Positions 17,561 to 26,462 are shown, counted from the first letter of the stretch. The stretch: 35,547 nucleotides of DNA from an uncultured Erysipelotrichaceae bacterium (GCA_944326825.1 CALVFL010000007.1:1-35547); one strand, 5' to 3'. Program-made: numbers and translations. The notes: generated from the letters alone by a model not told the origin.

Positions 17561-17588
17561 AAAGGGCATCTTAGATGCCCTTTAGTGT
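17561..17588. terminator. Intrinsic terminator shared by convergent genes
   Basis: AAAGGGCATC (17561-17570) and GATGCCCTTT (17574-17583) form a perfect 10-bp stem with a TTA loop just after the EF-G-like stop. The stop codon of the minus-strand flavoprotein gene lies in the right arm, so the hairpin can serve both directions. The T-tails are imperfect. Confidence 0.75.
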
Positions 17589-18442
17589 TTTTGTTTAAGA
17601 TATTTGATTACTGCTGTACCAGCCAATGCTCCATCATAGACGGCTTTGGCTACCTGCAGCATACCCTCGATCGCATCACCGGCGGCATACAGACCATCGA
17701 TATTGGTCTTGCGCTCATCATCGGTGATGATCTTGTTGTTTTGATCGATCAGAACGCCGATCTTTCTGGCCAGATCACTGCTGCCGGCCGTTCCTTCAGC
17801 TACAAAGAGTCCGTTTAATTCTAATGTCGTCCCGTCGCTAAAACGGATGCCTTCGATCTTGTCTTGACCGTTGATCTCTTCGATCTTTTGATCATAGACT
17901 TTGAATGATCTAAGCTTTTCCTCTTTGATCCCTTCCCCGTTTGTAAGGATATATAATTCATCAGTCAGGTTGTTTAAGTATTCGGCTTCATGTAAAGCAT
18001 AAGCGCCGTTACCTAAAACAGCCACTTTTTTCTTGCGGTAGAAGAAACCGTCACAGACCGCACAATATGATAAGCCTTTTCCTTCGTAATATTTGTAATT
18101 TTTGATCTTAGGGGCATTGCGGTATGCACCGGTAGCCATGATGAGAGACTTGGCTTCATAAGCCGAGTTTGTCGTGATGACTTTAAAATTGCCGTCATAT
18201 TCCAAAGCGATGACTTCTTCTTTGATGAGCGGAATTCCTAAAGCCTCTGCCTGTTTTAGACCTGTGTTGAAAAGTTCTTCGCCGCTTAGATCTTTTACTC
18301 CATAGTAATTATCGATCTTGTGAGCGATCTTTAATGAGGTGTTATCCAAGTAGATGATCCTAGTATCGATATTGGCTCTTTTAGCGTAAAGGGCAGCACT
18401 GATGCCGGCCGGCCCTGCTCCGATGATGATTAGTTCTGTCAT
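17582..18442 (-). CDS. Thioredoxin-reductase-like flavoprotein lacking the NADPH motif
   Basis: This 286-aa FAD-dependent oxidoreductase belongs to the thioredoxin reductase fold. The N-terminal FAD loop is GAGPAGISAALYA (8-20), the redox-active pair is Cys127-x-x-Cys130 in YCAVCDGFF, and the C-terminal FAD motif is GLYAAGDAIEG. The second nucleotide site is degenerate: GNGAYALHEA replaces the usual GGGxSAxEEA, and the HRRxxxR NADPH-specificity motif is absent. This suggests a ferredoxin- or flavin-driven enzyme, as reported for clostridial thioredoxin reductases, or another electron donor. The start is taken at 18442, seven bases after TAGGAGG; a longer reading has no such site. It lies 46 bases after the P-type ATPase gene on the same strand. 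Confidence 0.85.
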   Translation of the reverse strand: MTELIIIGAGPAGISAALYAKRANIDTRIIYLDNTSLKIAHKIDNYYGVKDLSGEELFNTGLKQAEALGIPLIKEEVIALEYDGNFKVITTNSAYEAKSLIMATGAYRNAPKIKNYKYYEGKGLSYCAVCDGFFYRKKKVAVLGNGAYALHEAEYLNNLTDELYILTNGEGIKEEKLRSFKVYDQKIEEINGQDKIEGIRFSDGTTLELNGLFVAEGTAGSSDLARKIGVLIDQNNKIITDDERKTNIDGLYAAGDAIEGMLQVAKAVYDGALAGTAVIKYLKQKH

Positions 18443-18488
18443 ATCTTTTCCTCCTAAATCATTATAAATGAAATACGATAAATATTCC

Positions 18489-20777
18489 TTAATAATACTC
18501 ATCAAGTTTTTGAGCGAAGCTTGAAGAAAGATTTAAAGCACTGGTTATTTTAAGCATTATGACCTCTATTATACTGAGGATGATGACAAAGATGATATCG
18601 CCGATATCCAAAGAAGTAAAATAGAAGAGTTCTTTAAGTAGGGTAAAGGCGATGATCATGCCGATGATGGCGATGATGATCAGGGTGAGCCGGATCGGAC
18701 TTAAAGGTTTAGAGATCGTATAGATATTAAAGATCATGATCACTGAACTCAATAGTGTGATGATCGTTCCCATCGCTTCATAATCGATAAGATTCAGGTT
18801 GGCAGCGATCTCTGAAATAATGATGGCGATGATGATCGAGATGGCTGAAGGCAAAGCATAAGAGAGGACGTTAGCCAGAAAGTTGCCTTTGACGATTTCG
18901 TAGTTGGGTTCTAAAGAAAGGATAAATGACGGGAAACCGATACAAAGTGAAGAAAGGAGAGTCAACTGGATCGGGGCGTAAGGATAGGCCTTGAGGATAA
19001 AAACAGTCAAAAGCGACAATAAGATCGATAAGACCGTCTTTGTCAAGAAAAGAGTAGCTGTTCTTTGGATGTTGTTAATGACACGGCGGCCTTCATTGAC
19101 GATCGAAGGCATGTGTGAGAAGTCATCATCCAGTAAGATCACATTGGCGATATTTTTGGCACTGTCGCTGGCTGAATACATCGAAATGCTGAAATCGGCC
19201 GCTTTTAAAGCCATTACATCATTCACGCCATCTCCGACCATGCCTACAGTATGGCCGGCTTTTTTTAAAGTTTCGATCATGAACATCTTTTGATCAGGTG
19301 ATACCCGGCCAAAGATGCTGCTTGTAAAAAGAGCTTCTTTCAGTTTATCATCATTCAGATCATGGCAATCGACATAAGCTTCATATCCAGCAAGTCCGGC
19401 TTTTTTGCAGATCTTGGCAACAGTCAAAGGATCATCGCCTGAGATCACTTTCAAATCAACGCCCTGTTTTTTAAAGAAAGCCAGTGTATCATTGGCATTT
19501 TTGCGAAGTGTATCTTCCAAGACCAAAAGACCGATGACCTCTTTGTCCTTGGCGATAGTCAAGACCCGATAGCCATCACTGGCTTTTTCTTTGATGATCT
19601 TAGCTATATCAGCTGATCTATTAAGATCCATAAAATCATAAGCACCCATCAGATAGTCATGACCCTGATAGTTTGCGCCGCTAAACTTTTTAGATGATGA
19701 AAAGGGGTAAAGAGTTTCAATATCTAAAGGTGCAGTTATCTTAAAATAGTTGCGCAGCGCTTGTGCAGTGGCGTTTTGATCATTCAGCTTGTAAACGATG
19801 TTGGCTAGGATATTCTGATCGATCTTTGTGAAAGAACAGTATTCTACTACCTTCATCTGGCCGTTTGTGATCGTGCCGGTCTTGTCTAAACAAAGCACAT
19901 CGACTCTGGCTAAGGTTTCAAGGGAATAGAGTTCCTGGATCAAAGTGTTTTCTTTAGCCAGTTTCAAAGAACCGATCGTTAAGGCGATCGATGTCAAAAG
20001 GATCAATCCTTCCGGGATCATTCCCACTATTGCAGCGACCGTCTGAAGAGCAGCATCGCTAAGAGTGATATGCGAGATAAAATACTGTTTGGAAAATAAG
20101 ATCAGACCTAAAGGCAGGATGATGATCGATACTGATTTAATGATGAAGTTTAAGGCATCTCTTAAACGGGAGGGCTGCCGTTTTTCTTTTTTGGCCTTAT
20201 CGATGATGCGATAGATATAGTTGTCTTTGCCGACACTTATCACTTTGGCGATGGCATTGCCGCTGATGATAAAACTGCCGGCATAAAGTTTATCGCCGCT
20301 CTTTTTTAAAACCGTTTCTTCTTCACCGGTCAATAATGCTTCATTGACTTCGATCTCGCCTTCGATAACTTCACTGTCGCTTAAGATCTGCGAGCCAAGA
20401 CCAAGCACTAAAAGATCGTCTTTTACGATCATTTCACTGGCGATCACTGTTATTTGAGCATTTCTTATAACTTTAGCTTTAGGTTCATTGAGCAGTCTTA
20501 ATTTATCGAGCTTCTTTTTAGCTTTGATCTCTTGATAGATGCCGATCAGCGTATTGAAGATGATGACGATCATGAAAAGCATATTTCTGAATTCGCCCGT
20601 CAAGATGACGATCAGAGCTAAAAAGAGGTTGACAGCGTTAAAGAGTGTACAGATATTAGCCAAGATAATATCTTTTTTTGTTTTGATATTATGGTCCTTA
20701 TAGTTGTTTACTTGTCCTTTTTCGATACGCTCGTTTACTTCTTTGTCACTAAGACCCTGAGATGTGTATTTTTCCAT
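18489..20777 (-). CDS. Cation-transporting P-type ATPase (PEGL type)
   Basis: This 762-aa membrane pump of the HAD-IC P-type ATPase family has phosphorylated Asp298 in DKTGT, the A-domain loop LLTGEE (149-154, a variant of TGES), PEGL in helix M4 (255-258) and a hinge VGDGVNDV later. Membrane segments are paired near residues 40-80 and 210-270, and about six follow after residue 590. It lacks heavy-metal-binding domains. Similar proteins in streptococci (Exp7-like) are annotated as cation transporters, with calcium or magnesium as guesses; the ion is undetermined here. A perfect TATAAT ends six bases before the ATG, predicting a leaderless mRNA. The flavoprotein gene follows on the same strand. 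Confidence 0.88.
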   Translation of the reverse strand: MEKYTSQGLSDKEVNERIEKGQVNNYKDHNIKTKKDIILANICTLFNAVNLFLALIVILTGEFRNMLFMIVIIFNTLIGIYQEIKAKKKLDKLRLLNEPKAKVIRNAQITVIASEMIVKDDLLVLGLGSQILSDSEVIEGEIEVNEALLTGEEETVLKKSGDKLYAGSFIISGNAIAKVISVGKDNYIYRIIDKAKKEKRQPSRLRDALNFIIKSVSIIILPLGLILFSKQYFISHITLSDAALQTVAAIVGMIPEGLILLTSIALTIGSLKLAKENTLIQELYSLETLARVDVLCLDKTGTITNGQMKVVEYCSFTKIDQNILANIVYKLNDQNATAQALRNYFKITAPLDIETLYPFSSSKKFSGANYQGHDYLMGAYDFMDLNRSADIAKIIKEKASDGYRVLTIAKDKEVIGLLVLEDTLRKNANDTLAFFKKQGVDLKVISGDDPLTVAKICKKAGLAGYEAYVDCHDLNDDKLKEALFTSSIFGRVSPDQKMFMIETLKKAGHTVGMVGDGVNDVMALKAADFSISMYSASDSAKNIANVILLDDDFSHMPSIVNEGRRVINNIQRTATLFLTKTVLSILLSLLTVFILKAYPYAPIQLTLLSSLCIGFPSFILSLEPNYEIVKGNFLANVLSYALPSAISIIIAIIISEIAANLNLIDYEAMGTIITLLSSVIMIFNIYTISKPLSPIRLTLIIIAIIGMIIAFTLLKELFYFTSLDIGDIIFVIILSIIEVIMLKITSALNLSSSFAQKLDEYY

Positions 20778-20783
20778 AGCTCC

Positions 20784-20812
20784 ATTATACAGGAATAATA
20801 AAAGGCAGACAT
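20784..20812 (-). promoter_or_regulatory. Promoter for a leaderless P-type ATPase gene
   Basis: On the minus strand TATAAT (20789 down to 20784) is followed by six bases and then the ATG at 20777. The -35 is weak (ATGTCT, 20812-20807, 17-base spacer). The GGAG between -10 and ATG is too close (two bases) to act as a normal ribosome-binding site. Confidence 0.5.
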
Positions 20813-20844
20813 AAAAAAAGGCGTGATATCAAACCACGCCTTTT
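20813..20844 (-). terminator. Intrinsic terminator after the FMN-binding lipoprotein
   Basis: On the minus strand AAAAGGCGTG (20844-20835) pairs perfectly with CACGCCTTTT (20825-20816) around a 9-base loop and runs into seven T. Confidence 0.9.
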
Positions 20845-20848
20845 GAGC

Positions 20849-21970
20849 TTATTCAGGGTTGTTGTAATATTCTTTAGCCAGTTCGACAGCTTTGATCAAA
20901 GCGTTGGAAGTAACAGTAGCACCTGATACAACTTCAGCTTCGCCTTGTCCGTCAACTAAAGCAGTCAAGAATTCTGAACCGTCAGCTGTCAAGACACCGC
21001 CGACAGTCGGAGTTTCTTGTGAATCACGAACACTTACTGAAACGATTTTTCCTTCATCATCAAAGACGACATGAGTTTCAACTTCACCGCCGTAACCTTG
21101 AGTGATGACTTCGACCTGCAAGCCCTCTTCTACTTCTTGTGTGTTGGTAACACCCTCAAAGAGTTCGCCATGGATAGCTAAATAGACCATTCTCTGGAAG
21201 TCGCCGACAAAAGCGATCGTTGCCCCAGAGATCAGATCACGATCTTCGATCGGAGTGCTTTGCTGGTTGACAGTTCTGAACATTTCATAGACATCTTCAA
21301 GAGTCATGTTGTTGGCTAGGATGTAATCAACGATAGCGTCGATCTGTTCACCATAGCTGCGTCCGCCGTTGATACCGGCAAAAGAAACACGGTTTTCGCC
21401 TTCTTTAAAGCCGTTTTCATCATGCAGACCAAAAATAGCCAAAAGATCGCCAACCAAAGTATCACCGCTAAGAGTGATATCGCCTTCATCAGCTAAATGC
21501 TGATAGATCTCGATCGCTGCATCAAGTTCCAATACTTCGCCGGTATAATTGGCAACAGTCAGATCTTTGAAAGTAGTTTCTTCAGTCAAAGTATCGCAGG
21601 TAGCTGCGATCATGTATTGGCCGAGCTCATTGGTATAACCATTCATTCCTAACTTATCCAGCTTGAAGTTATCACCATCTTTAGTAACGACAGCGTCTGA
21701 AACATTCATCTCATAACCGTAAAGGTCTTTCTTGGAATATTCTTCTTCTGTTCCTTTGTTGCGGATGATGTCAAAGTTTAATTTGGTGATGATGCCATCG
21801 GTAGTTTCACCTTCAAAAATGAAAGTATCATTTTTAGGTAAACCAGCACTGGTTGTGCCTTTCATTTCATATTCGGCACTGAAAGTTTCCACTTTACCGC
21901 CAGGTTCTTCAGTGCTGGTGCATCCTGAAAGCAAGAGCAGGACACATAAAGCTATAAGTAATTTTTTCAT
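20849..21970 (-). CDS. FMN-binding-domain lipoprotein
   Basis: This 373-aa exported lipoprotein has a signal peptide MKKLLIALCVLLLLSGC with a lipobox ending at Cys17, so it should be anchored to the outer face of the membrane. The C-terminal ~90 residues form an FMN_bind domain (as in RnfG/NqrC and PplA-type proteins). In the EVVSGATVTS motif near residue 350, the second threonine is the expected site of covalent FMN attachment by an ApbE flavin transferase. A second SGAT (DLISGATIAF) occurs mid-protein but is not followed by the Thr-Ser of the motif. A role in extracellular or membrane electron transfer is plausible. No apbE is in the window. AAAGGGG lies eight bases before the ATG. Confidence 0.88.
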   Translation of the reverse strand: MKKLLIALCVLLLLSGCTSTEEPGGKVETFSAEYEMKGTTSAGLPKNDTFIFEGETTDGIITKLNFDIIRNKGTEEEYSKKDLYGYEMNVSDAVVTKDGDNFKLDKLGMNGYTNELGQYMIAATCDTLTEETTFKDLTVANYTGEVLELDAAIEIYQHLADEGDITLSGDTLVGDLLAIFGLHDENGFKEGENRVSFAGINGGRSYGEQIDAIVDYILANNMTLEDVYEMFRTVNQQSTPIEDRDLISGATIAFVGDFQRMVYLAIHGELFEGVTNTQEVEEGLQVEVITQGYGGEVETHVVFDDEGKIVSVSVRDSQETPTVGGVLTADGSEFLTALVDGQGEAEVVSGATVTSNALIKAVELAKEYYNNPE

Positions 21971-22114
21971 AGTCTTTTCCCCTTTTCATCTATATTCTCT
22001 CATGTAATTAAATATTTCACAATGATTTTATGTAAAGATCACATTTCAATAACTTTTTAAAAAATACTATCTTCAGCATAAAATATACTACAATAGTGAT
22101 ATGAGGAAAAAACG

Positions 22115-22234
22115 GTGTTTTTAGATGATGGGAGAATTGAAAAGATGACCTCTGGGATTACTCGAATGATCTATGAAAATGATGAGATCTTATTGATAAG
22201 ATATTTACTTAGGACAAAGGAGTCGGGATGTTAG
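22115..22234 (+). CDS. Possible 39-codon small ORF, unrecognised
   Basis: A GTG start eight bases after GAGG opens a 39-residue frame ending in a TAG that overlaps the ATG of the zincin gene (ATGTTAG). The overlap would permit translational coupling. The peptide (middle part MTSGITRMIYENDEILLIR) matches nothing I recognise; its strand-like spacing resembles the first strand of a NUDIX domain, so it could be a gene remnant. A weak -10 TACAAT lies at 22089-22094. Confidence 0.3.
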   Translation: MFLDDGRIEKMTSGITRMIYENDEILLIRYLLRTKESGC

Positions 22235-23073
22235 AAATTATTGATGCCTCTAAAGAGCTGGACATTTATTTTGGTGATTGCTTTGATCTTGAAAGATATG
22301 AAAGATACATCGATTCTTTTTTGCCAGGCTGTTTTAAATATATTATTGAGGATGTCAAAGATTACGATTTTGATAGACAATGTCTGCCTATCATTCATGA
22401 AGCTTTAAATGATCGTCATAAAATAGAAAAGATAGAAGCTAACTTCAATAAAGCTGTCGATCATTTAGCTGATAAGATTTATGAACTTACCGGCAAAAAA
22501 CCGGATGTGACGATCATCTTGTATTTAGGGTTATGCAACGGTGCCGGATGGTCAGTTAAAATGAATGATCAAGAGCTGATCTTATTGGGGGTTGAAAAGA
22601 TCATTGAATTGGATTGGACATCTTTAGATGATATGTATGGCTTGATCTATCATGAACTTGGACATGCATATCAATCGGAGTACGGTATTTTAGAATTGGA
22701 TGGCCTTGATCAAAAAGACCGGTTTATCTGGCAGCTTTATACCGAAGGCTTCGCTATGTATTTTGAAGAGCTTTTGATCGGTGATCCTGATTATTTTCAT
22801 CAAGATAAAAACGGCTGGTCAGATTATATGAGGGAACATTTAGAAGATCTGAAAAGAGATTTCTATTTTGATCTAGATAAAATGAACGACAGCGATCAGC
22901 GCTATTTTGGCGATTGGGTATCATATAACGGCTATGGCGACGGGGGATATTATCTTGGCGCAAAGTTTGTGCAGTATCTTTCAAAATATTATGATCTTGA
23001 TGAAATGATCAAACTTGATATAAAGGAAGTCAAAAACCGCTTGAAGGAATATTTAGGAGTTAAAGAATCATGA
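22228..23073 (+). CDS. Putative zinc-dependent metalloprotease (gluzincin-like)
   Basis: This 281-aa protein has no signal peptide. An active-site helix LIYHELGHAYQ provides His142, Glu143 and His146, and TEGFAMYFEELL about 27 residues later offers Glu173 as the third ligand. This layout is that of gluzincins of the kind annotated as putative Zn-dependent proteases (DUF2268-like and relatives). The N-terminal ~130 residues are acidic and unclassified. AAAGGAGTCGGG precedes the ATG. The stop overlaps the next gene by four bases (ATGA), and that gene also carries a HELLH domain. The exact family is not certain. Confidence 0.7.
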   Translation: MLEIIDASKELDIYFGDCFDLERYERYIDSFLPGCFKYIIEDVKDYDFDRQCLPIIHEALNDRHKIEKIEANFNKAVDHLADKIYELTGKKPDVTIILYLGLCNGAGWSVKMNDQELILLGVEKIIELDWTSLDDMYGLIYHELGHAYQSEYGILELDGLDQKDRFIWQLYTEGFAMYFEELLIGDPDYFHQDKNGWSDYMREHLEDLKRDFYFDLDKMNDSDQRYFGDWVSYNGYGDGGYYLGAKFVQYLSKYYDLDEMIKLDIKEVKNRLKEYLGVKES

Positions 23074-24065
23074 ATGTTAAGATCGATATATCAAATGTTA
23101 GATTATCTACCAAAAGACTTTTATTGAGAATGTGGCAAGAAAGTGATCTCGATGATTTTTATGAATATGCCAAAGTCGAAGGAGTAGGCGAGATGGCTGG
23201 CTGGCCGCATCATCAAGATAAAGAGGAAACTAGGAAGATTCTGAAGCGTTTTATCAAAGACAAAAAGACTTTCGCTTTAGTGTATAAAGATAAAGTGATC
23301 GGCTCGCTTGGCATCGAAGAAGCTAATGAAACATTACTAAAGGATTTGAAAATTGATAAAGCTGTTGAAATTGGTTTTGTTTTGAGCAAAGACTATTGGG
23401 GAAAAGGTCTGATGGCTGAAGCAGCCAAGGAAGTGATCAGGTATCTTTTTTGTGAAGTAAGACTTGAAGCGATCGTCTGCAGTTATTTTGTATCCAATAA
23501 ACAATCCCAAAGAGTTCAAAATAAGTGCGGTTTTAAATATTATAAGTCATATCAGATGAAAACCAGAGCGGGTACTTTAGAAGATACGAATGTCCAGCTT
23601 TTGACGTACGAAGACTGGCTTGAGGATTTATTAGATAAATGGCTTGGCGTCTTGCGTATTAAAAATAACTGGGATGTCAAACTGGAATTAGTCAAAGATC
23701 CTGATTTTAAAAAGACCGGTGACATCAGGATCGATGTTGAAGATAAGAAAGCAATCGTTTTATTGAATGTCCTTGATCCTAAAGATGATAACTTGGAAGA
23801 AACGATCTGTCATGAATTATTGCATCTTAAACTTTATCCTTTAGACCAGTTTGCAGAAAATATGATAAAGGCCAACTATGAAGAAGGGTCTAAGGCGCAG
23901 AATACTCTTTACTATGAGTTTTATCAAGACCTGGAGATCACGGTGGAAGAGCTGACAAAATGTTTTATCAAAGAGTTTGGCGACAGCAAAACTTTATCAT
24001 TCAAAAGAACAGGTCTAAAAAAGAGTTTTGAAGAACTTTATGAAGGACTTGATGATCTGAGGTGA
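23070..24065 (+). CDS. GNAT acetyltransferase fused to a HELLH zincin-like domain
   Basis: This 331-aa two-domain protein has a RimJ/RimL-type GNAT acetyltransferase at residues 10-180, with the acetyl-CoA-binding loop SKDYWGKGLMAEA (106-118) and the terminal NKCGFKYYKSY. Residues about 198-330 form a separate domain with ICHELLHLKLYP (His248, Glu249, His252), the zinc-binding helix of a compact metallopeptidase. A possible third acidic ligand lies in the YYEFYQDLEITVEEL stretch. There is no signal peptide. It overlaps the preceding zincin gene by four bases, and a GNAT gene follows. The fusion joins two activities, each also present as a neighbour. Functions of both domains are inferred from motifs only. 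Confidence 0.78.
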   Translation: MNVKIDISNVRLSTKRLLLRMWQESDLDDFYEYAKVEGVGEMAGWPHHQDKEETRKILKRFIKDKKTFALVYKDKVIGSLGIEEANETLLKDLKIDKAVEIGFVLSKDYWGKGLMAEAAKEVIRYLFCEVRLEAIVCSYFVSNKQSQRVQNKCGFKYYKSYQMKTRAGTLEDTNVQLLTYEDWLEDLLDKWLGVLRIKNNWDVKLELVKDPDFKKTGDIRIDVEDKKAIVLLNVLDPKDDNLEETICHELLHLKLYPLDQFAENMIKANYEEGSKAQNTLYYEFYQDLEITVEELTKCFIKEFGDSKTLSFKRTGLKKSFEELYEGLDDLR

Positions 24066-24069
24066 AAAG

Positions 24070-24564
24070 ATGGAACTTAAACAGTATGCTTTAGCTGATG
24101 AAAAGATCATGATCAACATGATCAAGGATTTCTGGAAGGATCATAACGGGGAAGATGAAGACGATGAAGAAGCCAGGGCAGATCTTATAAAATGGTCAAA
24201 AGAAACCAGTGATCGTCTTTATCTCTTCAAAGAAGATGATGAAGTTTTAGGTTTTGCTCATCTTGGCTCAAGAGGAGCTGGCATCGACTGGTTAGAACAT
24301 TTATATGTCAAAAAAGATCATCGGAAGAAAGGTGTCGGTTCTAAGGCCATTGAACTTTTGGAAGCGATCGTCAAAGAATATTCAATATCAATGTATATTG
24401 AAGTAGCAGCCAGAAATCTTGAAGCGATGGATCTTTATTATCGTTTAGGTTATGATACATTAAATACTATTACGATCAGAAAAGATTTTACCGGCGGATA
24501 TAAAGAGATGACCGAAGAAAAGATCGCTGAACATCGATTCAGCATTAAAAAGAAAGCGAGATAG
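24070..24564 (+). CDS. GNAT family N-acetyltransferase
   Basis: This 164-aa cytosolic protein has the GNAT core: a beta-strand pair ending in WLEHLYVKKDHRKKGVGSKAIELL (acetyl-CoA pyrophosphate loop R/K-x-x-G-V-G, about residues 77-100) and the C-terminal ARNLEAMDLYYRLGYDTL. An acidic insert DHNGEDEDDEEA near residue 25 is unusual but may only be a loop. GAGGTG precedes the ATG, four bases after the fusion gene. The substrate is unknown. Confidence 0.88.
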   Translation: MELKQYALADEKIMINMIKDFWKDHNGEDEDDEEARADLIKWSKETSDRLYLFKEDDEVLGFAHLGSRGAGIDWLEHLYVKKDHRKKGVGSKAIELLEAIVKEYSISMYIEVAARNLEAMDLYYRLGYDTLNTITIRKDFTGGYKEMTEEKIAEHRFSIKKKAR

Positions 24565-24567
24565 AAG

Positions 24568-25025
24568 ATGAAGATCAAAAGGTTTGAAAGAGCAGATATT
24601 GAAAAAGTTATCACTTTTGAAAAGAATTGAGAAAACAGGAACCCGATACTTATTTTTGGGATATTGATGAAAAGTATCAGGAAACGCTGGAACTTAGTTT
24701 TGATGATCAAAGGTTTAATGAGGCTATCACTTATCTGGCCTTTGTGAACGATAAGATCGTCGGCAGGATCGATGCCTCGCTGATCGTTTCACGCTTTGAC
24801 GGCAAGATCAGTTCAGCTTATTTAGACTGGATCTGTGTTTTAAAAGATCATCGCCATCAAGGCATAGCAAGAGGATTGCTTGAAGAATTGAAGAAAGATT
24901 TAAAAGAAAAGGGCATAACAACACTGATAACTTTGACTTCGGTCAATGAAGAAGCTAAACGTTTCTATGCTGCAAGAGATGACGTCAGCAGCAAATACGA
25001 TGCTTTGTGGATAGAATTTAAGTAA
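24568..25025 (+). pseudogene. GNAT acetyltransferase, frameshifted
   Basis: The frame starting at ATG 24568 reads MKIKRFERADIEKVITFEKN and then stops, while the next frame from about 24624 continues as LRKQEPDTYFWDID through a complete GNAT domain (DHRHQGIARGLLEELK loop). Adding one G in the AAAAGAATTG tract near 24624 restores FEKELRKQEPD and a 152-aa protein. The remaining 458 bases are one short of a multiple of three, consistent with a single deletion. It may be a real pseudogene or a sequencing error. The ORF beginning at the TTG at 24627 would lack strand 1 and is not a credible gene. Confidence 0.8.
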
Positions 25026-25067
25026 CGGTTAATATTTGTTGCCTTAATAATTCATTTGAGGATAAAT

Positions 25068-25522
25068 ATGTTAAGAGTGTGTCATGAAAAAGAGTTTTGT
25101 CAATATGCGGATCTGGCTTATGAATTAGCCATAGATAAAACAAGATCTGCCTATCCAAGCTATAGTGATGGCATCAAAACTAAGGCCATGTTTTTAACAC
25201 GGTCTAAAAAGGCCTTCACAAGAGATAATGAGGAGATCCTTCTTTTTGAAGATGAAGGTATTATAAAGGGTGGATCCATTATTACTGGTTAGCCGATGAT
25301 AAATATATATCAACAGTCAGTTTTAACATTGCCGATCACTTTGCAAGGGCTTTAGATGAATTTATTAAGTTGTTAGGGGATAGATTTTCTAGTTATGAAC
25401 TATATCTAGGTTTTTCTAAAGAAAACCGCATGGCCATAACTTATATGGCAAACAATGATTTTAAATGCATCGATATAAGCAACAATAATACTGCTTTTTT
25501 AGATAAGATGATCGGATCATAG
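25068..25522 (+). pseudogene. GNAT-like acetyltransferase, frameshifted
   Basis: ATG 25068 follows TTTGAGG by six bases. The first frame runs about 74 codons to a premature TAG near 25292. From about 25268 another frame continues as WIHYYWLADDKYISTVSF and on to a TAG at 25520-25522, with an EFIKLLGDRFSSYELYLGFS-type acetyltransferase C-terminal part. One extra G in the GGG at 25268-25270 would join them into a 151-aa protein. The 455-base length is one short of a multiple of three. GNAT assignment is likely but less clear than for its neighbours. Confidence 0.7.
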
Positions 25523-25536
25523 ATTTATGCTATTTT

Positions 25537-26070
25537 TCATAACCGGATACTTTGAGCGAGCATTTCTTTGGCTTTATGCAGGATCGGAAGTTCACGGTTC
25601 GCTATCAATCTTCCCAGCTTGGTATTTGATCTGCGTTGATATTCTTCGATCGCTTCTTTATATGAAAGCTTAAGAGTAGATAAGTGAAAGGATTCTTCTT
25701 CTGCATGTGTCAAGTGTCTTTTGCCGAATGATCTTACCTTGCACAGATAGTAATTGTTGATATTGTGTCTATGGATCAGATTGTAATAATCACTTACGAC
25801 TCCTATTTTGCCTAATATATCTACTTTGGCACCTAATTCTTCTTTCAGTTCTCTTTTAAGAGAAGAAAAGAAGTCTTCGCCTTCTTCGACCCCGCCGCCG
25901 GATGTTTCGATGAGAGTTGCCTTGCCGAACTCATCATTTCTTTCTACTCTTACAAAATAAAACATATTGTCAGAGTCAACTACGATCGCTCTAACGATAT
26001 GACGGTCATTATCTGTATATGTAAACGGCCACTCATCATCCTTTAATTCAAGATATATTTCATTAGACAT
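25537..26070 (-). CDS. NUDIX hydrolase
   Basis: This 177-aa cytosolic pyrophosphohydrolase has a complete Nudix box, G59-x5-E65-x7-R73-E74-x2-E77-E78-x-G80, in SGGGVEEGEDFFSSLKREL. The substrate (nucleotide sugar, oxidised nucleotide or other) is not determinable. The start at 26070 is chosen because AGAAGGAG sits six bases before it. A longer in-frame start at 26094 overlaps the MazG stop but has no site of its own. It is downstream of the MazG gene on the same strand, so two nucleotide-cleansing pyrophosphatases are probably co-expressed. Confidence 0.9.
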   Translation of the reverse strand: MSNEIYLELKDDEWPFTYTDNDRHIVRAIVVDSDNMFYFVRVERNDEFGKATLIETSGGGVEEGEDFFSSLKRELKEELGAKVDILGKIGVVSDYYNLIHRHNINNYYLCKVRSFGKRHLTHAEEESFHLSTLKLSYKEAIEEYQRRSNTKLGRLIANRELPILHKAKEMLAQSIRL

Positions 26071-26090
26071 ATTTGCTCCTTCTGCTTTGA

Positions 26091-26438
26091 TCATAGATCG
26101 GTTTTTTTATTTCTGTTTTTTATCACAAACTGTTCGAGATTTATCTTGTGATCATATTTGATAGAGGCGGTCTTATCTTTTTCAAGAATGATCTGATTCA
26201 TATCAAGGCCGTTAAGAGCACCGATAGCAAGCGTATAATGGATCACATCGGTTAGTTCTTCACCTAGCTGTCTTTTGAGATCTTCCTCATCTGTCTTTTT
26301 TCTTCCTGATCTTTTATTCAATACTTCAGCTACTTCTCCGATCTCTTCAACAAGTTTCATAAACAAACTCTCATCGATCCCTTTGTCTTTATAATGATCG
26401 TATAAATAATCTTCCAGTTCTTTTATCGTAATGTCCAT
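26091..26438 (-). CDS. MazG-like nucleotide pyrophosphohydrolase
   Basis: This 115-aa all-alpha NTP pyrophosphatase belongs to the MazG/dUTPase-like fold. Metal-binding residues follow the family pattern: EExxE (Glu31, Glu32, Glu35) in LVEEIGEVAEVL and ExxD (Glu61, Asp64) in LGEELTDVIHYTL. It is a single-domain form of usual length (100-120). AAGGA lies about eight bases upstream of the ATG. It precedes the NUDIX gene and follows a broken GNAT gene on the same strand. Confidence 0.88.
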   Translation of the reverse strand: MDITIKELEDYLYDHYKDKGIDESLFMKLVEEIGEVAEVLNKRSGRKKTDEEDLKRQLGEELTDVIHYTLAIGALNGLDMNQIILEKDKTASIKYDHKINLEQFVIKNRNKKTDL

Positions 26439-26462
26439 AAGTCTTATCCTTTCTTGATCAAA

